A DNA stretch of 64,000 bases from Vanilla planifolia. Lineage: Eukaryota > Streptophyta > Magnoliopsida > Asparagales > Orchidaceae. Below are positions 25,911-37,527 of the stretch, in pieces (position 1 is the first letter of the stretch; the number at the start of each line of letters is the position of its first letter). A program made the translations under genes and the position numbers. Location: NCBI GenBank assembly GCA_023846275.1, contig JAIUJO010000191.1, positions 372,001 through 436,000 on the forward strand. Direction: 5' to 3'. The notes below the pieces were generated by a model. That model searched no databases. It was not told the DNA's origin and saw only the letters and a list, made by a program, of their open reading frames with translations.

Positions 25911-28900
25911 GTGTATATATGCATGTGTGTGTGTATTTGCGTGTTTGTTTGTGTATACATGTGCATGTGTGTACATCGATGGGTATATGTGCATTTGTTT
26001 GTGCATGTGTGTGTGTGTGCATGTGTGAGTGTTTGAGCATGTGTGTACATGTCCATGTGTGTGTGTACGTGTGTATGTGCATCTATGTGTGTATTTATGC
26101 ATGTGTGTGTGCATGTGTTTCTATGTGTGTGTCTGTTCATGAGTTTATGGATGTGTACATGTGCAAGCATGTTTACACGTGCATGTGTGCGTATGCTTGT
26201 CTTTTCATGTGAATTTGTGTGTGTGCATGCTTGTATGTGTGTGTGATTATCTATGTGGGTGTTTATGTGCACACATGTCTGTGCTTGTTTTTGTGTATGT
26301 GTGTCTATATATATGTGCCTTACTGTGCACTTGTGTGTGCTACTTGTACATTCTTTTGCATGCAAGTGAATGTGTGTGCATGCATGCATATGCATTCTTA
26401 TGTTTGTCTATGTGGAAGTCCTTGAGCTTGTGTTTGCATATTTGTTATCCTATGTGTGCATGTGCATGTGTTCTTGCACCTATGTATCTATATGTGTGTG
26501 TGTGTGTGTGCTTATTAATATCTATGTGTATGTGAGTGTGTGTATGTGTGTTTGCATATGCATGTGCTTGTGGATGCATGGGTTCATGTGTCTATGTGTG
26601 TGAATGCACATGTTTATGTGTGTGTGCACATGTGTGCATGTGTATGGATGTTCAAGTCATGCACTTATGCAAGCTTGCTTGTAGGAGTATGTTTGTGTGT
26701 GTGTGGGTAGATGTGTGTGCTTATGTGCATGTGTGAAGTTTGCATTTGCATGTCTGTATGTGTGCCTACATGTGTGTGCATATGCATGTATAGGTGTGCA
26801 TGTGCATGTGTGTATTTGCATTTGTTAATTCTTATACACAGGTGTTTGCATGTGTGTATGTGTGTTTTGTGTGCACATGTGCAAGTATGTTGGGTGTTTT
26901 GCATATGCATGTACATGTGTGTATGTGTGCGTGCATACATTCATGAGTGTATGTGTGCATGTATGCGTGTGTTTGTGTGTGCATGTGTGCTTATGCATGC
27001 ATGTGATTATAATTGTGCGCATATGTGTGTATGTATTTGTGCCTACGTGTGTGTGCATATAGGTGCAAATGAGTGTGCATGTGTGTGCAAGTGCTTGCAT
27101 ATTCTTCTATATTTGTGTGCATGTTTGTTTGAGTGCATGTGTATCTATGTGTTTTATCTGTGTGTGCATGTATGTGTGCATGCATTTGTGTATTTGTGTG
27201 TGTGCGTATGTATGCATGTGTGTATGATTGTGAGTGTGTGTGCGTATGTGTGCATGTGTGTGATTGTGTGTGCATGCACGAGTGCATTTGTAGGTGTGGG
27301 GTGTGTGTGTGTATATGTTTGTGTGTGTTTGTGTGTTCATATGTGTTTTTGTGCATATTATTTTGTGCTTTGTAGTATGTGCATGCCAAAATGTGTGTGT
27401 GTGCATTTGTCTATGTGTGTCCTTATGTATGCATGTGTGTGTAAGTGCACATATTTGTGTATGCTTTGCACATGTGTGTGTGTGTGCACTTGTATGTACA
27501 TGTGTGTATTTATTGGTGTTTGTGCTTTTGTCATTGTATGCATGCATTATCATTTGTTTCTATGAGCATATACCTATGTGTTCCTCTGTGTGTGTATGTT
27601 GGGGCATGTGCATGTGCGTGCATGTGTGTGTGTGTGCATGTTTGTGCATGCCTTGGCATGTGTGAGTGTGCTTGTGTGTGTGGGTGTCTGTGTGTGTGTG
27701 TGGTTGTGCATGTGTGCATGCATGAGTTTGTATGTAGGTGTGTGCATGTGTTTATATAGTACAAGCGCGAGTGTGTGTGTGTGCGTACAAGTGTGTGTTT
27801 GAGAGTGTGTGCACATGCATCCATGCATCTGTGTGTGTATGTGTGCATACTATATACTTGTGTGAATATGTGTGTGTGTGCATGTGTTTACGTGTAAGTG
27901 TGTTCGTGCATATGGTTGCATGTGTGTCTACTTTTGTGTATGTGTTTATGCATGTGTCCATGTGTAGATGTGAGTCTATGTGTGCACTATTTGCATTTGT
28001 GTTAAAGAGCAAGTGAATGTGCACTTGGATGTATGTGGCAGTGTTTGTGTGTGTGTTTGTGCATAAATTTGCATATTTGTGTGCATGTGTGTGCGTTGGT
28101 ATGTGTCCATAGATGCACTAGTGTGAGTGTAAGTGCATGTGTGTGTGTATGCATTTTTTGTGAGTGCGTTTAATTGCATGTGTGCATATGTGCATGTATG
28201 TGTGCATGGAGATGTGTGCATATGTAAGTGTGTTGTGGTATGTGTAGGTGTGTGTGCATGTGTGTATGTGGGTTTGTGTAAACATGTGCTTACATATGTG
28301 TGTGCATTTCTACTTTTGTGCTAGGTGTCCTGATGTGCATTTGCTTATGTGTGTATGTATAAGCACGTACTCGTACATGTACATGCACGTGCATGTGTAT
28401 GTGCTAGCATTTGTGTGTTTGTGCTTTTGTGAATGCATTTGCATAAGTGTGAGTGTGTGTGCATGTGCATGTTTGTGTGAACATGGGTTTGCATGTAGGG
28501 GTGTTTGCATGCATGTGTTTGTGTGAGAATGTGCATGCCTATATACATTTGCATTTGCATATGTGTGCAAGCATGTTTAATTATATTTGTGTGCTTTTGT
28601 TATTTTGTATGTACATGTTTGTACATGTGTGTGTTTGTATGTGTGTAGGCTTGTGCATGTGTGCTTGTGTATTCACATTCATGCATGTGTGTTCACTTGT
28701 GTGCATGTTTGTGTTCTTGTTTGCATGTGCTTGCATGTATTTGTATGTGTGTGTGTGGTTATGTGTAGGTGAGTGTGCATGTGTGTGTATGCAAGTGTGT
28801 ATTAATGTTTGTGCATGTGTATGTGTGTGCAAAAATGTCTTTTATTTGTGTATGTGTGTGTGCTTGTATGTGTGCATGTTTGTGAGCCTATCTGCACATT

Positions 28901-29074
28901 GGTGTGTGCTTATGCAAATATGTATACATTTTTGTGCATGTGCTTATCCATGCATGTGCATGTGCATGTTTGTGCATGGGTGCTTTTTTTGGGCACATGC
29001 ATGTTTGTTTGTGTTTGTGTGTGCATATGAGTATGTGTGTGTGTACCTTTATGCACATGTTTTCATCTGATTAT

Positions 29075-29130
29075 GCAAGCATGTGTCAAGTTATCCGAGT
29101 GTGCAAGCATGTGTCAGGTCATCCGAGTGT
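29075..29130 (+). repeat. 28-bp tandem duplication private to block B copy 2
   Basis: Two adjacent 28-bp units (29,075-29,102 and 29,103-29,130) start GCAAGCATGTGTCA and end ATCCGAGTGT. They differ at two positions. The corresponding place in copy 1 (about 18,483-18,510) has a single unit. Confidence 0.85.
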
Positions 29131-30776
29131 GCAATCATGCAATTGTGTGTTTGTGCATCTTGGTGTGTGTGTGCATGTGTTCTTACATGTGTCTATGCAT
29201 GTACGTATGTTTGTTTGTGCACAACTGCACGTGTTTATGTGTGCATTAGTGTGCATGTGGGTGTTTTCATTGTGTATTAGGGAACTACAAGTTTGTGCTT
29301 GTGCATGTATACCTATATGTATGAGTGAGTTTGTGCATCTATGTGTATGCATATGCATGCACATGGGTGCGTGTGTGGGTGTGTCTATAATTAGGTAACT
29401 TGTGTGTTTATGTGTGCATAAGTGTGTGTGTGCATGTGAGTGTACTTTTGTTTGTATGCATGTTTGTTTACTTTGCATGTGTATGGGTGCATGCTTGTGT
29501 GTGTGGATATGCATGCATTTATATGTCAATATCCATGGTGATATATGTGTTTTTGTGTCTATGCTTATGCATGTCTTTATGTATGTCCTTGTGAGCATGT
29601 ATGCATGTGTGTGTGTGTGTATGTTTATATGTGCAAGCATGTGCATGCATGTGCTTGTTTGTGTATGTTTTTGTCATGCATGAGTGTGTATGCATGTGGT
29701 TATGTATGTGTGTGTATACATGTGCAAGAATGAGCCTACACATGGATATATTTTTGTGTAAGTGCATGCACACTTATGTACATGTGTGTGCATGTGCATG
29801 TTTGAGTGAGTACCTATGTGTGTATGCATGTTGGTGTGTGCATGTGTGTGGCCACATGTATGTGTGTATGTTTGTATGTGTGTCTTCATGCATGTGCATG
29901 TCTACGAGAATATGTATGTGTTTATTTGCATGTGCGTGACTTTGAGGGTGTGTACATGTGCTTGAATGTTTGTGTGCATATGTGTATATATGGGAATGTG
30001 TGTGTGCATCTGTGCATGTTTATATAAGCATGTGCATGCATATGTGTACCTATGTACCTTTATGTACATGTGTACACATGCATTTGTGCATGCTTGTATA
30101 TGTGTGTGTGGCTACAATTGTGTATTTGGGTTTGTGTGGGTGTTTATGTGTATCTATGTGTACATGAGTGGGTTTGTATTTGTTTATGCATGTAGACACA
30201 CATGTGTTTGTGGGAGTGTGTGTGTGTGTATTAGTGTGTTTGGGTGCATGTCTTGTTGTGCATATATGTGATTATGCATGTGCATGCTAGTGTGCATGCA
30301 TGTGTTCACATGTGTGTGTATGCATGTGTGTCTATGCATGCAAAAAATGTGTATTTATGATTTTGTATGTGTGTATGTTCATTTGTGCATGTTTATGCAT
30401 ATGTGTGCATAAGTGCATACGTGTGTTTGCATATGGTTGCTCCTACTTGTGTGTGTCTACTAGCTTGTGTGTTCATGTGTGCACTTACGAGTTTGTATAC
30501 ATGCGTGTGAGCATGCACACACATGTGTTTATGTATGTGTGCATGTATGTGTGTACATCTTTGTATTTGCATGTGTTTGCATATGCGTGTGCATGTGTGC
30601 ACATGTACATGTGTGAGTTTGTATGCATATGAGTGTGTGTGTCTGTATGCATGTGTGCTTGTATGCATGTGTGGTACATGTGTGTGTGTCAGCATGCATG
30701 TGTGTGTACATGTGAGTGTATGTGTGTGTGCTTGTTTGCATGTAAGGTGCATGTGTGTGTGCAAGTGTTTGTGTGT

Positions 30777-30880
30777 GCATGTTTTCATGTGTGAATGTGT
30801 GTGTGTGTGTGTATATGTGCATGTGTGTGCATGTTTTCATGTGTGAATGTGTGTGTGTGTGTGTATATGTGCATGTGTGT
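30777..30880 (+). repeat. Exact 52-bp tandem duplication
   Basis: Two identical 52-bp units (30,777-30,828 and 30,829-30,880) each begin GCATGTTTTCATGTGTGAAT. Perfect identity inside an otherwise diverged array points to a very recent event, or to an assembly artefact. Confidence 0.9.
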
Positions 30881-32921
30881 GCTTGTGCATATATTTGGGC
30901 ATGTGTGTGTGTGTGCAGGCATGTGCATGTGGATGCTTCTGCTTGTGTATGTGTATGTGTATATATATGTGTGCATTAGTACGTATGTGCATGTGTGCAT
31001 ATGTGTGTGCATGCATTTTTGTGCATGTGTGAGTACGTGTGTACATATGTGTGTGCATATGAATGTGCCTTTGCATGTGTATGTGTGTATGCATATGCAT
31101 GTGTGCATCTATATACATGTGTGTTTGTGCATGTGTTTGCATGGGAGCACTTGTGTGTGTACATGTGTGTGTGCATATATGTTTGTGTGTATGCTTATAG
31201 ACATTTGCACAAGTGTGTGTGTGTGCACATGTGTATGTTTGTGCATATGCATGTCAGTGTGCATGTGTGTGTGTGCATCATTATGCATGTGCATGTGTGC
31301 ACAAGTATATGTGTGTGCATGCATGTATCTGTGTGTGCATGTGTGCTTATGCATGAGTGCATGTGTGTATGTGTTTGTATTTTCATGTATGTGATTGTGT
31401 TTTTGTGTGCATGTGCGTGCACGGGGATGTGTGCGTGGGGGAGTGTGTACATATGCGTGTGCATTAGTGTTACATGAATTGGCACATGTACATGTGTGCA
31501 TTTGTGCTTGTATGTGCATGTGAGTATTCATGTTTGTAGTTATGTGTCTTAGCATGTTTATGTGTGGAGGGGGTGAGTGTGGGTGTGCATGCCTTTTTGT
31601 ATATGTGTATACTTGTATATGTGTGCATGAGTGTGTGTTTGTGTATCTGTGTGCTGGCTTCCACGTGTTTGTTCATGTGTGTGTGTGTCCATTTGTGTTG
31701 GTGTGTGTTGTTGTGTGTGTGTACATGTATACGTGTGGGTATATGCATACAAGCATGTGTGTGTATGCCTACACATGCTATGTGCATGTGTGTAAACGTC
31801 TATGTTTTGTGAGTGCATGCATATATGTATCTTTGTGTGTATGTGTGTAGATGCACATGCATGTTTATGCAAGTGTCTATACACATATGTGTAGGTGTGT
31901 GTGTGTGCACCTAAGTGTGCATGTGTCTGTGTGTATCTATTTGCATGTACATTTGTGTATAACTTTATATGTACCTATGTACACTTGTTTGTGTGCATAT
32001 GTTTGCTTCTATGTGTGCATGTGTGCATGCTTTGCATACATGTACATGTGTTTGTAGTTGTGTGTATGCTTAAGTGTTTATGCATTCATGCTTGTGTCTA
32101 TGTTTGCATGTACATGCATCTATGTGTGTGTGCATATGGGTGTGCATATGTGCATGAATACACAATTTTATGTATGTGGATGTGCATACATGTGTGAATG
32201 TTTGTACATTTCTAGATGCATGTGTCCACGTGCATGTGTACATGTGTGTGCAAGTGCATGTGTGAGCATTTTTGTGTTTGGGTGTGTGCTTAAGTATATA
32301 TGCATTTGTTTGTTCGTGTTTGTGTGCATGTGTTCTTATATATGCATATATATGGGTGTGTGTGTGTGTTCGCGTGCTTGTGTATGTATATGCATGTGTG
32401 TGTAAGTGTGAGTACATATGTGTGCGTGCCTATGCTTGAGTGATCATGTGTGTGCATGTCTATGTGCATTTGTGTTTGTGTGTTCGGATGTCTTTAAGAA
32501 TGCATGTGTGTGTATGTACTTGTATAGGTTCTTGTGAAATTGTGTACCTATGTGGATGCACGTATTTATGTATGTGTGTGTGTTTGTGCATTCATTAGTA
32601 TGCACATATGGGTATGTGTGTTTGTGTGTGCATGTTTATGTGTATGCTTGTATGCGTGGGAATGTACATGTGTGTATGTGTGTATGTGTGCTTGTGTACA
32701 TGTTTGTGTATATTTGTGTGCTTGTCTATGTGCATGTTTGTGTACATGTGTAGCCATGTTTGTGTGTATAAGTGTGCCAATGTGGGGTGTGTTTGCATGT
32801 ATATGTGCATGTGTGTGCATGTGTGAGTGTGCTTATATATGTGTGTGTATATGTATGTGTTTATTTATGTGCATGTGTGTGTGTGTGTATGTTTGCATGT
32901 GTATATGTGAGTGTATTTTTG

Positions 32922-33590
32922 GACACACCTATGTGTATATGAGTGCATGATTATGTTTCTCTATGTGGTGTATATGTGTGTGTGTGAGTACATGCACCTG
33001 CATATGTATGCATGTATGCATGTGTGCTTGCATTTAGGCATTTGTGCATGTTCTGGTTTGTTTACATGTATGTGTTTGTATGTGTGCGGGTGCATGTGTG
33101 TTAGTGCGAGTTTTTGTGCACATGTGTGTGTGTGTTTGTATGTATACAAGTATGTGCATGGGTGTTTGAGCATGTGTATATGTGCATGCATGTGTTTTTT
33201 CGTGATTGTGCATGTCCCTGTGTGCATTCCTAGGTGTACGTGTGAGTCTATTTTTTGACACACCTATATGTATTTATGTTTGCATGATTATGAGTCTCTG
33301 TGTAGGTGTGTATGTGTGTGTGTGGGAGTACATGCACCCGTATATGTATGCTTGTGTGCCTACGCATGCGTATTTTGGAGTTTGTGCATGTTTTGGTTTG
33401 TCTACTTGTATGTGTTTGTGCATGTTTAGGTGCAGGTGTTTGAGTGCAAGTTAGTGTGTGCCTGTACATGTGTTTGCATATATACAAGTGTGTGCATGGG
33501 TTTTTTAGCATGGACATGTGTGTGTGCATGCATTTGTTCATAATTGTGCATGTGCATTTGTGTGCATTCTTATGTGTGCATAAGAAAGTG
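32922..33590 (+). repeat. 335-bp tandem duplication
   Basis: Two consecutive units start with GACACACCTAT at 32,922 and 33,257. Both then carry, in order, a CATGATTATG word, GTACATGCACC, a 'TTTGTGCATGTT.TGGTTTGT' word, a tandem AGT/CAAGT-rich stretch, a 'TATACAAGT' word and a 'GTGCATTC' word. They align along their full length with moderate divergence. Part of this unit recurs again near 36.95-37.10 kb. Confidence 0.85.
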
Positions 33591-36439
33591 TGTGTATGTG
33601 TGCATGTGTGCTTGTGTAAGTGTCTGTGCTTTTGCATATACATGTTTGTGCATGGGTTTGTGTGTATGTAGGTGCATCTATGTTTCTTTTTGTGCATGTG
33701 TGCATTTTTGTGCATGCATATATGCATGTGCACATGTGTCTGTATAGTTAGCAAGTAGGTGTGTGTGTGTGTGTGTGCAAGCTCTTATGCATGTGTGTGT
33801 GTATGCATGTGTAAGCTTGTGCCTATGTGTGTGTGTGGGCATCCTTGCATGCATGTATGTATGTGTGAGCATGTGCTTTGTTCAAGTGTATATGTGTATG
33901 TGTATTTGTATGTGTGTGTGCATGTGTATACCTTTGTGTCTGTGTATCTTCATGTGTATTTGCATATGCGTGTACATGCAAGTTTGTGTATATGTGTGCA
34001 TGTGTGTATATTTATGTTTGTGTGTGTAGGTGTAGTGCACGTATGCATGTTTGTATTTGTGCATGTTTGTGTGGGTGTGTTAGTGCATGCATGATTGTGC
34101 TTGTGTGTGCATGTTGTGTGTGTGCATTTATAATTATGTGTATTTATGATTATGTGTGTGTGTATGTATATGTTTGTTTACTTAAGTTCCTTTGTGTGCT
34201 CATGTGTGTGTCTGTGTATGAGTGTGCATACGTTTAAGCATACATGAGTGTCTATGCATGCTCGTGCATGTATATGTGTGCGTGTATATATGTATTTGTG
34301 TATGAGTGTGCTTGTGTATGTGTGTGTACATGTATGTGTCTGTGCATACAAATAAGTGGATGGATGTGGGTGCATATGTGAGTGTGTGTACATGTGTATG
34401 CATGTATGCACACATGTGTGTGCATGTGTGTGAGTGCCTATATTTGTTCTAGTGTGTATGCTCATGAGTGTGCTGTGTGCTTGTGTAGGTGCATGTGACG
34501 TGGCTGCATGTGTAAAAGCATGTGTGTGTGTGCATGCAAGAAAGTTAGTGTGTATGTTTATGTTTATGTGTGTGTGTGTGTATTCATGTGCATGCATGTG
34601 TGCTTACATTTGCATTTGTGTGTGCGTAGGTGTGTGTGTGTGTGTGTTTATGTGCACGTGAGTGCATGTGGGTGTGTGCATGCATACATGCATGATTGTG
34701 CTTTGTGTAGGTGTATGTGTGCATGCAGCTGTGTGGGTGTACGTGTGTGTGTCAATATCTATGCATGTGTTTGTGCATTTCTATTCATGTATGTGCACAT
34801 GAGATTTTGTGCATATGTGTGCCCATGTGTGCATGTCTATTTTTTTGTATGTGTGTGTGTGTGTGCATATTTGTGATTACATGCGTATGTGTCCATGTGA
34901 GTGTGCATGCATGATTATGTATATGTGTGTGCATATGTGTACATGTGTGTACGCATGTGTGCTTGTGATTATGTATGTATGTTTGTGTGTTTATGTTTGT
35001 ATGTATGTGTAGGTGTGTATTCTTGTGTTCATATGTGTGTTTGCATGTGTGTGCATGCATGTGCATTTGTGTGTAGTTAGTGTGGGTTGGTTCATGTGCA
35101 TATATTTATGTGTGTGCAAGTGTGCATGCGAGTATATGTCTGCTTATGTTTAAGGCTGGGTGCATTCATTTGTATGTGTATACATCTATTTGTATGAATT
35201 TGTCCATGCATGAGTTTGTGTGTGTGTTTGCAGGTGTGAGTGTGTTTACATGCAGTGTGCTTGTACATGCGTTTGTGTGTGTCTACACTTGCTTACAAGT
35301 GTGTGTGATTGTTAGCATGTATGCTTGTGCATGCATGCATGAACATGTGTGTGTGTGTGTGTCTATATATGCATGCACTTGAATGTGCATCCACATGCAT
35401 GTATGTGCATGTATGTGTTATGCATGATTATGTATGCAGGAGTGTCAATGTTTGTATGTGGCTATGCGAGCATGTGTATTCGTGTGATGTGTGTGTATGC
35501 TTGTGTGTTTGTGCTTGTGTGTGTGTTTGTTTTGTGTGCATAAGTGCATATGTGTACATGTTAGTGTATATGTGTGTGTTTGTGTCTTTGTGGCTATGTG
35601 CTTGAATGTGTGTACATGTTTGTGTGTCTGTATGCTTCTGCATGTATGCATGCATGTATCTATGTATATGTGTGCATGTGCATGCATGTGTGTATGTACA
35701 CATGCAAGTTTATGGGAGTGTGTGTTAGTGCATGTTCATGTATGTATGTGTGTCTACACATGTTTATGTGTGTCAATGTCTATACATGTGTAAGTGCATT
35801 ATTACATGGTGTGTGGGTGTTTCTATGTGTGTGCATGATTGCATGTTTGTGTGTGTGTGTGCACACAAGCATGTGTGTGCTTGTGTGCATGCTAGTGTAT
35901 TAATTGGTGTGTGTGTGCATATGTGTGATTGTACATATGTGTGTATGTGTGCGCTTGTGTTTTGCCTGTATATGTACTTGTGTTCCTATTTATGTATGTG
36001 TGTGCTTTTTTGTGGTGTGCGTGCATATGTATGTGTGCTTGTGTGTTTGAACATGTGTGTGTATCATGCATCTATGTATGTTTGCATGTTCATGCATCTA
36101 TCTGTGTAAGTGTATAGATGTGTATGCATGCTTGTGTGCATGTGTACGTGTATGCACGAGTGTATATATGTTGGTGTGAATGCATTATTATCTGTTGTGT
36201 ATTTATACAAGCATGTGTGCATGCACATGTGTACATGTGTGTGTGAGTTTATGTCTATGCATTTGTGTGTGTATGTATTTGTGCATGTGCATGTGTGCTT
36301 CTATATACATGTGGATGTGTGTGTGCATGTGCATATGTGCTTGTGTGAGTACATGTGTGTGTGTGTGTGTGCTTGAGTGATAGTGTGTGTGGGTGTGAGT
36401 GTGCATATGCATGTACGTGTGCAGACACATGTGCTTGCA

Positions 36440-37100
36440 AGTACCTATTTATGTTGTGTGCCTATGTCTTTGTGTTTGTGCATTCATTAGTGTGCATATG
36501 TCAGTATATGTGTCTAAAATTAGGGTTTTGTGTGTGCATGTTTGTGAGTCTGCTTGTACATGTACATTTGTGTGCATGTGTGTCTGTGTGTTTTGTGTAT
36601 ATGTGTGTACTTGTTTGTGTAGGCTTATTTGTTAGTGTGTGTGTGCATGTCTTTGTGCATTTGTGCAAAAATGTGCCTATCTGTGGGTGTGTTTGCATGT
36701 CTATGTGCATGTGTTTGTGTGTGCATGCAAGCGTGTGTACGTGTGTGTGCATATATGAGTGTGTGATAATGTGTGTGCATGTGCATGTCTGTTTGTATGT
36801 GCAGGTGTATTTTTGCATGCATGTGTATGTGTGTGTCCATTAGTACCTATGTCTATGCAGGTGTGTATGCATGTTTGTGTGTGTGTGTACATGAGTAAGG
36901 GCACATGTTTGTGTATGTCCACATGTGTGCTTATATTTTTGTGTTTGTGAGTTTGGGCATGTGTTTCTTTATCTGTGTGTCTTTTTGCTTATGTGAGTGC
37001 ATGTGTGTGGGTGCAAGTTTTTGTGTACATGTGTGTGTTGGCATGCATATAAGTGTGTGTGTCGGTGATCGTGCATGAGTGTGTGTGTGTGTGTGCATTC
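36440..37100 (+). repeat. Higher-order block C (matches 32.54-33.20 kb)
   Basis: Landmarks GTGCATTCATTAGT (36,478 against about 32,587), a 'GGTGTGTTTGCATGT' word (36,686 against 32,785) and a 'CAAGTTTTTGTGTACATGTG' segment (37,013 against about 33,107) recur in order at an offset near 3.9 kb. It is the last recognisable array block before the LINE junction. Confidence 0.6.
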
Positions 37101-37383
37101 TTATTTGTGCATGTGAGTGTGTGTAGGTGTGAATGCTTGTACATGTGTGCATGTGTGGGGGACTATGCATGTGTATGTATGTGTATGTGCATTCATGTGT
37201 GTGTGTGTGCCTATGTTTGTTCATGTGTGTTTGTGCTTGTGAGTATGTATGTGTGCATGTGTGTGGCGGTGCATGTGTGCATGTGTGTGGGTGTGCATGT
37301 GTGCATGTCTCTAAGTGTAAAAGGATGTGTCAATGTGGCTATGCATATACAAGTGTGTGTGTGTGAGTGTGCACAAGTATGTT

Positions 37384-37527
37384 TGTACTTAGATTGTGGT
37401 TCTTTTCAATGGGCAAATTGGATGATCTTATTTGTGGTTCGAGTATGAGGGACTGCCCTCTATATACTTCACTTGTGGTAAGGTGGGACCTACTTTTAGG
37501 ATATGTGTACTTAGATTGTTGGTTCTT
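37384..37527 (+). repeat. Pair of 21/22-bp direct repeats at the TG/LINE junction
   Basis: TGTACTTAGATTG followed by TGGTTCTT lies at 37,384-37,404. The same word with one extra T lies at 37,506-37,527. The first copy sits exactly where TG-rich sequence gives way to LINE sequence. It could be a junction product, or a chance similarity kept from the LINE. Confidence 0.6.

Larger units (their letters stand above)
22251..27769 (+). repeat. TG-rich spacer between the two copies of block B
   Basis: This is TG-rich array between the two duplicated blocks. It contains the second copy of block A (about 23,700-24,090) and a 17-bp CATG-type run at 24,758-24,774. A segment near 25,462 (ACATGTATGAAAGTGCAC) resembles one near 14,917, again about 10.5 kb upstream. 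That suggests the block B duplication may once have been longer. Confidence 0.55.
27770..32900 (+). repeat. Higher-order block B, copy 2
   Basis: This is the downstream copy of 17,040-22,250. The copies differ by many substitutions and small indels, and the offset varies between 10.59 and 10.74 kb. Copy 2 carries private local duplications (28 bp at 29,075 and 52 bp at 30,777), so these postdate the block duplication or were lost from copy 1. Confidence 0.8.
1..37383 (+). repeat. 37-kb T/G-rich degenerate satellite array
   Basis: The whole stretch is made of short words of alternating pyrimidine and purine (TGTG, GCATG, ACATG, TATG), broken by TT steps such as TTTGTG. The + strand is T/G-rich throughout and the C/A-rich strand never switches sides. 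Uninterrupted TG runs are short: 22 bp at 227-248, 20 bp at 2501-2520, 22 bp at 10189-10210 and 23 bp at 24706-24728. It is therefore a degenerate array and not a simple (TG)n microsatellite. Stop codons are scarce, so open frames of 60-330 codons occur on both strands. They encode only Cys/Val/Met-rich or His/Thr-rich strings and are not genes. The array runs off the left edge and ends sharply at the LINE junction near 37,384. I do not recognise the family. Confidence 0.9.

Noticed and set aside
1-37383. Telomere or CRISPR array
   Set aside because: There is no TTTAGGG-type unit, and there are no regularly spaced identical repeats with unique spacers. Periods are irregular and units diverged.
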